NCBI RefSeq assembly: GCF_030247195.1
Contig: NC_080672.1
Span: forward strand, 393,035,037 to 393,099,036
DNA from: Topomyia yanbarensis
Lineage: Eukaryota > Arthropoda > Insecta > Diptera > Culicidae
DNA: 64,000 bases
Reading direction: 5' to 3'
The notes beneath the pieces were generated by a model. The model was not told where the DNA came from. It searched no databases and worked only from the letters and a program-made list of their open reading frames with translations. Below are positions 33,976 to 45,675 of the stretch, piece by piece; the stretch's first letter is position 1, and every line of letters begins with the position of its first letter. A program made the position numbers and the translations under genes.

Positions 33976-35085
33976 CTCCACTTTTGAAAATTATGCCTAT
34001 CGTCCATTATGCCTAACACACTTTTTGTCCAACGTCGTGCACCCACTGGAAGCAAGTATATATGCTCATCTCAAGTAATTATTTGGGGCCACAATCTTAT
34101 GTTGTGTAACCCGTTAGGGTAACAATTTAGAACTGGAAATATACCTAATTTTGGGTATACACTCCGTAGAGTATATTTGTTTACATAAAATTATGCTCAT
34201 CGCTGTTCGGTACCGTTCACATTTAGTTGTAAATTTTTGTCCATTTTCGCGTTTGTGAACATTTTTTTTATTTTTTTTTTTTATGTGCACGCAGATAGGT
34301 TACAAAATTGTGTTGTACAATTGTAAATAAGTAACATAGGGTTTAGGTAGGTCACCGCTCTTCTCTTGCAAAAATACGAGTGCACTGGTTATGCCGCTCA
34401 TCGATGACAGCTATGCGACGAGGCAGTTTGTGGATGTTTTCGGTTGAGGTGGAAGGCGGCCATCATAGTTGCGAAAGAAAGTGACGAACCACGGCGTATT
34501 ACAGACGTCCATGAACAGTGCTGTTTTCCGGGACAGTTTTACATTTAACCAGTGAGATGTAGTGCGCGCGTGCGACAGATAAAATCCCTGTCGAAAAGTG
34601 CCGGCTCGTGGTTCGGGCACTCCTGTGTCGTGTTGGCTCGCCATAGAGGAAAAGCTTACCATAAAGGGGGGATCTCGCTTCCCAGGCTAAACGTTAAGTA
34701 GTGAACACCGACCGTTCTCACTGTGGAAGATCAGTCGAACGAGCCTAGCTCTCCTCCACAGTTAATCGCCAAAGAGAACGAAGCAGGGCGGACAAAGGTT
34801 GCCCCTGGGAAGATCACTGTGGTGACTGCCGGTATCATTTACGGCGAGTGGACGATCCAGTGATTTATCACCACCGTCGTCAGGGAGGTTCCAACAAAGG
34901 AGCAAAGCTCACCTCCCTAGCTAATTGTCAAGGACCGTTGCAGGAGCAGCCTAAGATACCACCGAAGGAGAACGCGGCCGTTGGTATCCCGGCCGGTTGG
35001 AAGGAACCGTCCGCCCACCTACCTACGGCAGCATCCAGTTGAAGTGCTTGACAGTAGAGAAGCGTGACGATAAACGGTAAAAGTT
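33976..35085. other. no sure gene; possible LINE 5' region
   Basis: 34400-34662 has an 83-codon minus frame without a known domain. 34660-35040 is GC-richer and resembles the 5' UTR/ORF1 start of a mosquito LINE, but I cannot read a firm protein. Elsewhere it is AT-rich spacer with a T/A-rich tract near 34262-34284. Confidence 0.35.
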
Positions 35086-35200
35086 AACCTTCCGGCACTC
35101 ACGTCGTTGTATTTTGTGCAACACCTTTCGAAACTCTAGCGAAATCTTATTCCTGCACCATTCGGGGAGCCATTCGCTCGAGTGCCGGAGGGTTAACTTT
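35086..35200. mobile_element. small MITE with CCCTCCGGCACTCG ends, copy 2
   Basis: TTAACCTTCCGGCACTCACG at the left and CGAGTGCCGGAGGGTTAAC at the right. It is the inverse-oriented relative of 32632-32752, better preserved at its ends. Confidence 0.65.
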
Positions 35201-35234
35201 GTTCATTTGTTTACTTTGTTTATTGGCATACGCA

Positions 35235-35350
35235 AATCCGAAATTCTTGTAGAGGCACCTAGGCCGCCCTGAAAAGAAGGGTCCGCCGGGCAATCAGAAC
35301 CCGAGTAGTGGGTAAACCTCTACTTACAGTTGGTAGTTTCGCGATCTGTT
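35235..35350 (+). repeat. dispersed repeat shared with 4990-5115
   Basis: Contains GCACCTAGGCCGCCCTGAAAAGAAGGGTCCGCCGGGCAATC, a diverged direct match to the minus strand at 4990-5115. Possible LINE 5' debris. Confidence 0.45.
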
Positions 35351-35515
35351 GGATTGCTGTTCCAGAGCCCAGTAACTTTTGGACGATATGCACAAGAAAG
35401 GGCTTCTTGTTTCAGAAACACTTGTAGTGGTTTAATGTCCAGGAGTGTCCCTGGAACAGCAGTGCGTGTATTTTGACATTTGAAAAAAATAGTATGATTG
35501 GCGAATCATCGAAAA

Positions 35516-35758
35516 TCTATCTATCTATCTATCTGTCTATGTATATAAAAGTCATTGTTTGTATGTGTATGATTTATGGACTCCCAAACAACTTAACCGA
35601 TTGGCGTAAAAATTTATACATAGCACGCATTTACTATGGAGCGTGTTTGTACGCTATTGGTTGGGGATTATCTGCCCGCTAGATGGCGCTTCGGAACAAA
35701 TTGTGATTTCCCCCTATTTCGTTGAAAGTCGCAGCAACGCGCGATGGGTATTAGCTAG
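35516..35758 (+). mobile_element. Helitron-like non-autonomous fragment
   Basis: Starts TCTATCTATC (after an A), goes on as TATGTATATAAAAGTCATTGTTTGTATG and AACTTAACCGATTGGCGTAAAAATT, and ends GCAACGCGCGATGGGTATTAGCTAG. The 5' TC, the GC-rich 3' stretch and the terminal CTAG are as in insect Helitrons. The base after CTAG is C rather than the expected T, which lowers confidence. Confidence 0.55.
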
Positions 35759-36138
35759 CATATAATAAAATAGGTTGCAAAGAGTGACAAATGTTATCAT
35801 GACATTTCACGAGTGTTTAAATTATAAATATTGAAAAAATATGTTCCTAGCTCACGAAGTGGCGGATGGCAGCAGCTGAAACTTTGTGTGTGACTAGTCG
35901 AGTCTTTCAACTTTATAACCACGAAGAGAAAAAAGTGGGGTAAAGCGATGCTTTTGTTTAAAGAATTTTGGGTTAGGTGAAAACGGGTGTTCAATAAAAA
36001 ATGAGAATGATTTCAATACCTCTCTGTAATTAAAGTAAAGAGCGTAATTTTTTTTCTCTTCAAGATAATTGCTCTCTGGATCCTCTAGAAACGGGTGGCA
36101 TGTTTCTTTTCGCTCGAGTTCCGTCAGTTGAATCGAAG
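35759..36138. other. no gene seen
   Basis: Short AT-rich spacer before the mariner-like pseudogene. Confidence 0.4.
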
Positions 36139-37138
36139 ATGGCGTCGAAACAGCAAGTACTCCGCGAGCGTGTTGTACGGTTTTACGAAACGCATGGTCA
36201 GCGTGGAAAAAGTTTACGGTAGACCACTTTCGAGACGAAAACGTGCCCGTGAGTACAGTTTACCGGATTCTGGCAACCGTGGGCGTGAAGCGGAAGGCCG
36301 GTAGCGGCCATCCGGCGAAAATAATGACGAAGAAAAAGAAGAAGGAATCTTGACGCCGGCCGAAAATATCACTGCTCCCATACCTTGATTCACCGAACCT
36401 TCAGGATGGAGGACATCATCTGTCGGAAAAAGACTCGGTTCCCCGAGTACACGGACGAGCAGATAGCGATCGTGAAATCGCAGCGCCAGTGGATTACGAA
36501 GAATTATCGCGAGATGTCGTTCGTGCTGGACGACGAATGTGACTTTCCGCTCTCGAAGATCCACATTCCAGGAAATTACAGCTACTATTCCAGCAACAAG
36601 TCGACCACATCCCTCGAATTAAAATATAAGTTTAAGCATAAATTTAAAAAAAAGTTATGCTGTAAATCGCCATATCGGAAAGAGTGGTTCAAGTCGAGTG
36701 GTCTGGCCATCAATCAACAAGTTTACCAGGAGGATCGTTTTGAGAAAATTCTTTCGCCGTTCTTAAACGAGCATCATGTGGGTTGGAAGTATGTCTTTTG
36801 GCCGAAGAAGGCGTCTTTCCATTACTCCAAGAAGACGCTGGAGTATCTTGAGCAGAAAAAAGGAACCCGACCTACTTTCCCCAGTGCTGTCCTATTGAAT
36901 TCAAGTAGCATTACTAGTTCTATAGCACCCTACAAGTGCATTCTAAGTTTTAAGAAGGGTTTCAGGAGTGCCTTTTAAATGTTACAAAGGAAGGCTCCCT
37001 AGCAACCCTCAGTGCCCCAGTGTACAAAAATAATACGAAGCAGTTGGCCACCTGGATCCGGGATTGTATCCGGAAGATGAACGTCACTGTCGCCCAACGC
37101 TCTTGTGAGAGCATCGCGAATGTTGAAGTTAATCTACA
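36139..37138 (+). pseudogene. mariner/Tc1-superfamily transposase, inactivated
   Basis: The start MASKQQVLRERVVRFYETHG is the N-terminal helix-turn-helix of a transposase that binds the element ends. A frameshift after about residue 15 breaks it. A long open part (about 36385-36880) holds the first catalytic Asp region (FVLDDE near 36520), INQQVYQE, and the second catalytic block FWPKKASFHY near 36798. In relatives this block has Asp where Lys now stands, so the DDE/D triad is broken. About 120 bases of unrelated sequence (about 36880-37010) replace the part with the third catalytic residue. The C-terminal tail (QLATWIRDCIRKMNVTVAQR) resumes near 37040. Confidence 0.8.
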
Positions 37139-37293
37139 TAAGGTAGGCCAAACTTGACTGGGCGGTGGTCAGCTATTTTCGTCCGCGTCCCTTATCACCT
37201 ATTTTTATAAAGTGATTCATCAGCAGTGCTATCTTTGAAAATGAACCACCTTGGTTATGCAACTATTTTTTCCGATCTTTTTTTAAATGCAAA
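37139..37293. other. spacer with a shared 25-mer
   Basis: CATAAGGTAGGCCAAACTTGACTGG at about 37137-37161 recurs exactly at about 40878-40902. Otherwise no feature. Confidence 0.5.
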
Positions 37294-37558
37294 TAATTCT
37301 AGAGAAAATTTTCAATAGGACGTAAGTAACATTGAGAGCCTCTCTTTGTTTACTTTCTCTTTCGTTTATTACGACGTCATTACAACACTTTGCACTAATT
37401 TTCCAGTACATATCGAAAGCCGACGGTTTTTACTAGAATATTATGCAAAGCGTAGAGTAGTAAATGTTGAAATGGCCGAGTAATGAACAGAAGAGAAAGA
37501 CCCCAAAGAGAATCTCTCATTGTTACTTACGACCTATTCTAAATTTTCTCTAGAATTA
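37294..37558. mobile_element. MITE with about 50 bp inverted ends
   Basis: Left end AATTCTAGAGAAAATTTTCAATAGGACGTAAGTAACATTGAGAG; the right end is the reverse complement with a few changes, ending CTCTAGAATT. About 265 bp, no coding capacity. Confidence 0.7.
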
Positions 37559-38261
37559 AGCAATCTTCATTTCGTTATATTCTGAATTGCACATATTTTG
37601 TCGTATGTAATTTTAAATGTACTTTCATTTGATGGCATTATAAGGGAACACGTATCCGCCGGTTGATGCCAATCGAGCTGACATTTCTTTAGACTGAGCA
37701 AACTAATTTATTTGTTTGTTTAGTGTTTATTTGACCAACTAGGAAACGAATCCACTGGGTCTTTAATGCGTGTGGGAAATACGCATGGTCTTGTCTGAGT
37801 GAATGACTTTTGAATTATGTAGGAGAATTGACAATTCGCAAGATCAATTCAAATCCAATTACCAATTTGCGGCAATCATCTCAACATAAAAAAACAAATA
37901 TATAATGGTTTACTTTTAGTCCATTAACTCATCAGTCAATTATACTGAGCTAAGAATAAGTACTATTTGGAAACGGGGGGTGTTTGATTCTTGCATGATG
38001 TTAATATCGTTTAGGAACGCAGCATTTATATTTTTTCTGTTTCATGTCTTCATTGTAATATCGCAACGTTTACTCGAACGAGGTGGAAAATTTCAAGTTA
38101 CGGGATCTCAGTATGCTTGTGATTATACCAATAAGGACCATTTATAAATTCTGCCACGCTATTAGGAGGAAGAGATATGACTAATTGTGACATAAATGGG
38201 AGGGAAGCACGTCATGTGCTTTGACGCAATCGGCCGTTTTACGCACGATTGCGCCATGTAA
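37559..38261. other. no gene seen
   Basis: AT-rich non-coding DNA without clear repeats. Confidence 0.45.
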
Positions 38262-38330
38262 GGGAAAGAGGGTAACAGTGGAACTATGAAAACAATACGT
38301 TTTCATAGTTCCACTGTTACCCGCTTTCCC
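38262..38330. repeat. 32 bp hairpin, 5 base loop
   Basis: Arms 38262-38293 and 38299-38330 pair with one mismatch around AATAC. The left arm starts GGGAAAGAGGGTAACAGTGG. Confidence 0.9.
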
Positions 38331-38815
38331 CTATATAGGAAATTCCATGGAACATGAACACTTTTGCGAGTAGCGGCATTAATTTGCTACTACAAAATGA
38401 AGGAAAAACTAAAATCATTTTATTCGTATTAGACCAAGGATAAAAATAACGTGGTAATATTGTAATCCGAGACACTTGGAGCCTAAATCAATATTTAGCG
38501 GATGGCTTCAGCGCCACTCCCGAAGGAGACCATTCGTCCTGTTCGGTTTGCCCAGCTATTGAAATATAATTGATTACCTCTAACGCTTTTTATCATCACG
38601 GGCAAATATCTACGCAAACGCAAGGTTCCCAATCGTGGCCGATTAAGGAAAGGTGGAATCGAAAGAAAAAGGAGTCAACTCTGCTCGCTAAAAACGGAAA
38701 CGACCGAAAATTGTGAAACTACGTACACCAGAAAATACCATAAAATAGTTTACTGCAAAAAAAACTGTTTAATCACTTCAACTCATAATTCGCTTACAAA
38801 AAAATATTTATTTCG
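38331..38815. other. no gene seen
   Basis: Non-coding spacer. Confidence 0.4.
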
Positions 38816-38819
38816 CATA

Positions 38820-38898
38820 TCGGGTCTCGAGAACCCAGGCCTTCCAACTTGCTAGCTAATTTTCGCACAGCGCGCTAACCAACATGGTCACTGCCTAT
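38820..38898 (-). repeat. tRNA-like sequence (SINE head), degenerate
   Basis: On the minus strand: ...ATGTTGGTTAGCGCGCTGTG (A-box-like) and GGCCTGGGTTCTCGAGACCC (B-box-like, but not the GGTTCGANTCC consensus). It resembles a tRNA-derived SINE head and is not a functional tRNA. Confidence 0.4.
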
Positions 38899-39112
38899 CC
38901 TGTCACTCTACTTCCCAAAGCATATCAAAAATCTAACTACCTAACGTGGTGTTCATCCGAAAATGAGTGGCTCAACTTACGGTGCGTGCATATACAGTCA
39001 TATATCATAGTCATATATACAGGCGTGTTTGCGTGTAATACAGCGATTTCATCGCTGACCTAGGATTTTCACGGGGTGGAAAAAATAAAACCGCCGAACA
39101 AAAAAAAAACTG

Positions 39113-39190
39113 ATAATCGGGGTTCGAACCCGGGCTTTTTGAGCTTGTCACGAAAACGCTGTCACTTAGCTTACTGAACCGGCATTTGCG
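39113..39190 (-). repeat. tRNA-like sequence with perfect B box
   Basis: On the minus strand: ATGCCGGTTCAGTAAGCTAAG..., then CCCGGGTTCGAACCCCG with a perfect B box, then a T-run (Pol III terminator-like). The acceptor stem does not close, so this is likely a SINE head and not a tRNA gene. Confidence 0.45.
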
Positions 39191-39246
39191 GGTTTAAACA
39201 AAATTGATCATGCGCATGTCAAAAAAAAAATTGAAATGAGTACTCA

Positions 39247-39575
39247 CACTACCATGGTTTTGCGTGGGTCGCTCGAAGATCCAGTCCGCTGGAGATGCTG
39301 ATCCGGTTGCCACAAACGATTTGCCCGATCGTTTGCTGGCAGAGTCTGACCTGATGGAGGTCATTGCGTTACACGTTTCCCACGTGGGTTGTTCGATAGT
39401 CGGTGCCCAGCAACTAGACGTATGCTGACAACGACGCTGCTCCCTAGCTAGCGCGAATTTGACGGTCGTCGCTCTTCCTCCGGATGGTTCACCGGGAACT
39501 TTGTAGCTAGATGGCGGGGTCAGAAGCGGTTGATGACGGATGATTATCGGTGTGACGGGACCCTGCAGCTTCAAA
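39247..39575 (-). other. possible coding exon of unknown gene
   Basis: The minus-strand frame is open for about 110 codons, with mixed composition rich in Ser, Thr, Pro and Arg and no known domain. Near its end lies a strong splice donor (GTGAGT, minus strand, at about 39240). No ATG opens the frame, and an upstream TAA near 39603 limits it, so it would have to be an internal exon. It could equally be repeat debris. Confidence 0.25.
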
Positions 39576-40429
39576 AACACGCATTCAACGACAAGTTGGA
39601 ATTAGAGAACGCACTGCACTGGCCACCATCTGCACCTTACCTTAATTCGGGAATACCGACTCTAAACTACTGCTTCGATATGCGGGCAGCCACTTAACTT
39701 GTACGATTTGGAACTAAAAACTGGCAAAACTGATACTGGCAAAACTGATAAAGAGAATCTCACGATTTTTATCTTTCAACTATAAAACCACACCGAGGCG
39801 CGAGAAAAAACAAAACCACTCCTGCCTCTTCCACGATCCAGAACAAAGTGAAAAATCAGATCTTTGGACTCCTCAGTTTAAAGCATGAGTCATATCTTCG
39901 TGACCGGAACTACGCAATCGTTCACGAAATTACGCAAGTTTGTCCGAAGCCTTTTTGTATACGGCTTCAATTTCTTTTGACTATCCCCAGACCTCGATCT
40001 TCTACCACCAAACCCTGGGTCCTGCCGAATGGCTTTTAAAACCCAGAGACAAACAGTTTCCCCTCCACTATAGTTAATTCTGTGGTTAAAGGTCGCAGAA
40101 AGGGTTATCTCAAAAGCGGGGCGTCGCGACCACCCGCCAAAAGTAACTCGGCTTCAACCACGACTGGATCCGGTGGGTGCTCAACCACTCATCTGACAGT
40201 TCATTCGAAGCAACTCCAACCAACCACTCACTCATTCACATTTCGGGAGAAATTACAGAAGCTTTTACCCATGCTGAGCGGACCAGTTATTCGAGGGGCC
40301 GCTCGATATTATTTACATTCATATCGTAGTACTACAATATGACAGAGAGTTAGTTATTGTTGGGTAATGTTTGCGTGACATAATTTATGAATGTTTCACA
40401 ATATCACTTTTAAACTCATTGTTTACGGT
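39576..40429. other. no sure gene
   Basis: Short plus frames at 39848-40039 and 40082-40342 have no recognised domain. The GC-richer segment 40085-40320 may be part of the LTR-like repeat that follows. Confidence 0.35.
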
Positions 40430-40830
40430 CCATTTTACATTGTCGACAACACTCCCGACAGCCGGCTGTCCGGAGTTTAAGTTGTTTTCGATGAAACAAT
40501 CTCGATAAACGATTACCCAGAGTTTAAACGCCTAGAACATTTACGTATCCTACAGTCAATAAACTATTCAAACATCTTATGCACGAAAGTATATTCTCAG
40601 TCGCATCGCTTGCTTGAAGCGAATCCCGACTAACAACCCACCCACTACCCAATCCGTGGTACTTATAGGAGTGTCACTGAGTCGGAACCTTCCGTTAAGT
40701 AAGTAGCACATCAACACTACCTTTCTTATCCCAAGTTACGGTAATGATGGTCGTGGCCCGCAATAGTGGCTCTCAGGCGAAATTATTCCCAAACAATGCT
40801 CCTCAAGTAGTCTGACTGGAAATGAGAGTC
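40430..40830 (+). repeat. LTR-like dispersed repeat
   Basis: Contains GACAGCCGGCTGTCCGGAGTTTAA, then TCAATAAACTATTC (polyadenylation-like), GTCGCATCGCTTGCTTGAAGCG and CCTTCCGTTAAGTAAGTAGCACATCAACAC. The same blocks in the same order occur on the minus strand at 21600-21990. Probably a solo LTR of an unnamed element. Confidence 0.5.
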
Positions 40831-41289
40831 ATCAGTCTGCAATCTACGAAGTATACCGTGCTTACGCAACGCAACGCATAAGGTAGGCCAAACTTGACTG
40901 GTTTAATAGAAACTGGACAGAGTGTATGTCAATAGCACGATTCGTATGTGTACATGCACGAGGTATTTCACGTGGATTGGTCATGTCATTTTGGAGGCTT
41001 TTTCTTCCTGCACATTGAGTCATAGTTGTTCGAAATGTGGGACCTGACCGTTATTTGTATTCTACGATTTGCAAAGAAACATACTACCACTGTGTCAGCG
41101 ATTCACTGAATAATCCCAATGATTTAATTGGAATAATTTGCAATATTATTATCAAGTATGACCGCTGGTGTCAAATAGGAATAAATTTATATTTTCGAAG
41201 AAAATAAATTAATAATCGCTCTGAAGATTCAAAGGTTGAACATATTTATTGAAACGTTTAGAAAGTAGACTCAATCGATATATTTAATA
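40831..41289. other. no gene seen
   Basis: Spacer. It holds the second copy of the 25-mer noted at 37137, at about 40878-40902. Confidence 0.45.
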
Positions 41290-41780
41290 TCCTTCAAACT
41301 ACCAAGCCCTCTTCGATACACCAAAATCGACGTTCAACTGGCCATAACTTTTTTCTGTTTAATCGATTTTGATGCAGTTTTTTGCCAAAGAACCGGAAAT
41401 TATTCCAATTTTCGAAAATGCGTTTAAAATCGTATTCGGAGCTACGACCCCGGAGTAAATCCAGATTGCAGTGGGGTACCAACTTTTGGTCATTTTCAGT
41501 TTTTCATAAATATTTTCAAAACAACGCTAGAATTCAACATTTTTCGACAAGAATTTGTCAGAAATGACCTTCTTACATAATAATTGCACTTCATATATTA
41601 GTAATACGAATTGGCCAGTTCCTGGGACCGGTTCCCAAAAGTGGCCATTCATGAGCTTACATTGCATATGCTTTATTATAACAGAAACACTAATTTATTT
41701 CAACAAATCTTATCAGATCGTCTACTTAGTATAGCAAGCAATTAATTCAATAAAGGTTTAATATAGATTTGCCACTTTCT

Positions 41781-43815
41781 GACCAGTTCCGGGAATTCCG
41801 GAACACGGTTCCCAGGAAGAAATTTATTTTTTATGATAATTGTGGAATGCGGCACATCAAAAAACATCAACTCGATGATCTATGAAGAATGCAATCACAT
41901 TCGAAGGCATCCGGACACATGTAGACACTTGATGACCAGTTCCGGTAATTCCGGAACATGGTTCCCAGGTCAAATTTTATTTTTATGATAATCATGGCAT
42001 GCGGCACATCAAAAAACATCAACTCGATGATCTGTGAAGAATGCAATCATATACGAAGGCATCCGTACACTTGTGGACCATTGATGACCAGTTTCGGAAA
42101 TACCGGAACATGGTTCCTAGGACAAATATTATTTTAATGATAATCGTGGCATGCAGCACATCAAAAAACATAAACTCGATGAACTATGAAGAATGTAATC
42201 ATAAACGAAGGTATCCGGACACATGTAGACACTTGATGACCAGTTCCGGTAATTCCGGAACATGGTTCCCAGGACAAATTTTATTTTTATGATAATCATA
42301 GCATGCGGCACATCAAAAATTATCAACTCGATGAGCTATGAAGAATGCAATCATATACGCAGGCATCCGTACACATGTGGACCATTAATGACCAGTTTCG
42401 GGAATTTCGGAACACGGTTCCCAGGACAAATTTTATTTTAATGATAGTCGTGGCATGCGGCACATCGAAAAACATCAACTCCATGATCTACGAAGAATGT
42501 AACCATATACGAAGGCATCCGGACACATACGGACACTTGATGGCCGGTTCTGGGATATCCGGAACACGGTTCCCAGGTTAAAATTTATTTTTATAATTGT
42601 GGCATGTGGCACATCAAAAAACATCAACTCGATGAACTGTAAAGAATGCAATCATATACGAAGGCATCCGTACACTTGTGGACCATTGATGACCAGTTAC
42701 GGGAATTCCGGAACACGGTTCCCGGGTCAAATTTTATTTTTAGGATAATCATGGCATGCGGCACATCAAAAAACATCAACTCGATAATCTATGAAGAGTG
42801 CAATCATATACGAAGGCATCCGGATACATACGGACACTTGATGGAGAGTTTCGGGAACTCCGGAACACGGTTCCCAGGACGAATTTTATTTTTATGATAA
42901 TCGTGGCATAAGGCACATAAAAAATATCAACTCTATGATCTATGAAGAATGCAATCATATACGAAGGTATCCGGACACATACGGACACTTGATGACCAGT
43001 TCCGGGAATTCCGGAACATGGTTCCCAGGTCAAATTTTATTTTTATAATAGTCATAGCATGCGGCACATCAAAGAACATCAACTCGATAAGCCATGAAGA
43101 ATGCAATCATATACGAAGGCACGTACACATATGGGCCATTGATGACCAGTTCCGGGAATACGGATCCTAGGACAAATTTTATTTTTATGATAATCGTGGC
43201 ATGCGGCACATAAAAAAACATCAACTCGATGATCTATGAAGAATGCAATCATGTATGAAGACATCCGTACACATGCGGACACATGATGCCCGGTTCCGAG
43301 AATTCCGGAATACAGTTCCGAGGACGAATTTCGTTTTTTATGATAATCATGGCATGGCACATCAAAAAACGTCAAGTCGAAGATCTATAAAGAATGCAAT
43401 TATATGCGAAGGTATCCTGACACATACGGTTACTTGATGGCCTGTTCCGGGAATTCCGAAATACGGCACATCAAAAAACATCAACTCGATGATCTATGAA
43501 GAATACGAAGGCATCGATACAAGCGGACACTTGATGACCGGTTTCAGGAATTCCGGAACACGGTTCCCGGGTCGAATTTTGTTTTCCATGATGAGCATTA
43601 TTATCATGCATTATGAAGGCATCCGAACACATGATTCTCAGTTCCGAGAATTCCGGAACACAGTTCACAGTACGAAATTTTTTATTCGATTTTTTTGTTT
43701 TTGAGTTGAGCTATGCGGTTCATCAAAAAACATCTACTCGATGATCTACGAAGAAAGCAGTCATCCAGACACATACGGACATTTGATGGCCGGTTCCGTG
43801 AATTCCGGAACACGC
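41781..43815 (+). repeat. left satellite array, about 15 units of roughly 151 bp
   Basis: The unit includes CATCAACTCGATGATCTATG, GAATGCAATCATATACGAAG, GACACTTGATGACCAGTTCC and the near-palindromic core GTTCCGGGAATTCCGGAAC, then CGGTTCCCAGGACAAATTTT. Cores lie near 41793, 41947, 42101, 42252, 42402, 42555, 42706, 42857, 43008, 43155, 43302, 43452, 43551, 43651 and 43802. Two units near 43.5 kb are shortened to about 100 bp, and divergence grows towards the centre. Confidence 0.9.
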
Positions 43816-44659
43816 TTTATTTTCCTTTCGTTAAGGAACGATTGCTAATGGTCTGTGATACCGTAGTACACAAAACAAATACTCTGGAGCAGAAAAGCAT
43901 TTGTTTTGTTGCTCATAAGCTGTGCGGATTATAGCAGACGCATGTGAGTGTGTCATCGCTCCAAATTTGGGCTCCTATCACAACATGTCCCGTATAAACT
44001 TAATGTCACTCCTGAATACCATGTCTACAAACATGTCTAGTATGAATAAGAAAATCGGAGACAAATAACTGTATTGTGGCGACTTGTGGTTACTTATACT
44101 GTGACATTTTACTTATGAGTTTCTCATTTGACTTCCCACAAATTTCAGCATTGATCATGATCGCTGAGAAATATTTTCCTAAAAAGGCAAATCAAATCGG
44201 CACTAAAAATGGGGTAAAGATGAGGTTGAGAAGCTGAACGATAATTTTTTTTAACCACACCAACGGGGAAAAATATCGTTCATCACGCATATGCAGTTTA
44301 CTATTCCATTGCATGGTATTGGTGATGTTATAGTTATAGGAGTAGAGGGTAAAGCCGGCGCAAAAAAACAAAATGTCAATAATGTGGGTTGAGACAGGGG
44401 TGTGGTGGTAAAAAAAGACTATCCAATTCTATTTTATCTCTTTGTGGTTCGTTGATATTTGCACTCAATCACTGTGTGCGAATTACTGCATGTACATGAG
44501 GATGACTTTTGGACAAGAGAGCGTTAGCTCAAAATTAAAAAATGCGACCGCGCTATTTTGGGTAAAACTTAAAAAAATAAGTTACGTAACGGAGTGTAGT
44601 ATCAAGGCTTTGCTTTAAATACATTACAGATCTTACAGAAAAATATATCGGCCAAAGAA

Positions 44660-45675
44660 CCGTATTCTGGAATCCACGGAACCACAACATCAATAGACCG
44701 CATGTGTCCGGATGTCTTCATATATGACTGCTTTCCTCGTAAATCATCGAATTGATTTGTTTGGTTATGTTACTCTCCATCAAGTGTCCGTATGTATCCG
44801 GTTGCCTTCGTATATGATTGCATTCTTCATAGATCAGCGAGTTGATGTTTTTGATATGCCGCATGCCACGATTATCATAAAAATAAAATTCATCCTGGGA
44901 ACCGTGTTCCGGAATTCCCGGAACTCTCCATCAAGTGTCCATATGTGTCCGGTTGCCTTCAATATGATTGCATTTTTCATAGATCTTCGAGTTGATGTTT
45001 TTTATGTGCCTCATTCCATGATTATCATAAAAATAAAATTCGTCCTGGGAACCGTGTTCCGGAATACCAGAAACTCTCCATCAAGTGTCCGTATGTATCC
45101 GGATGCCTTCGTATATTATTGCATTCTTCATAGATCACCGAGTTGACGTTTTTTGATGTGCCGCATGCCATGATTATCATAAAAAAAATTTGACACGGGA
45201 ACCGTGTTCCGGAATTCTCGGAACTGGTCATCAATGGTCCACAAGTGTACGGATGCCTGCGTATATGATTGCATTCTTCACAGATAATCGAGTTGATGTT
45301 TTTTGATGTGCCGCATGCTATGATTATCATAAAAATAAAATTTGACCTGGGAACCGGAATTACCGGAACTGGTCATCAAGTGTCTACATGTGTCCGGATA
45401 CCTTCGTATATGATTGCATTCTTCATAGATCATCGAGTTGACGTTTTTTGATGTGCCGCATGCCATGATTATCATAAAAAAAATTTGACACGGGAACCGT
45501 GTGCCGGAATTCTCGGAACTGGTCATCAAGTGTCTACATGTGTCCGGATGGCTTCGAATGTGATTGCATTCTTCATAGATCATCGAGTTGATGTTTTTTG
45601 ATGTGCCGCATTCCACAATTATCATAAAAAATAAATTTCTTCCTGGGAACCGTGTTCCGGAATTCCCGGAACTGG
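44660..45675 (-). repeat. right satellite array, about 7 units
   Basis: The same unit as the left array in inverse orientation. Cores lie near 44668, 44912, 45062, 45212, 45358, 45507 and 45660. The innermost unit is the most diverged and partly deleted. Confidence 0.9.

Noticed and set aside
39113..39190. Functional tRNA gene
   Set aside because: The B box is perfect but the acceptor stem cannot be closed; a SINE head explains it better.
42041..45625. Chain of 65-144 codon frames on both strands with similar peptides
   Set aside because: They are translations of the 151 bp satellite. The unit is not a multiple of three, so the frames shift at each unit, and no start, splice or domain logic is present.
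41781..45675. CRISPR-like look of the repeat array
   Set aside because: The whole 151 bp unit is repeated with no unique spacers, and the DNA is eukaryotic.
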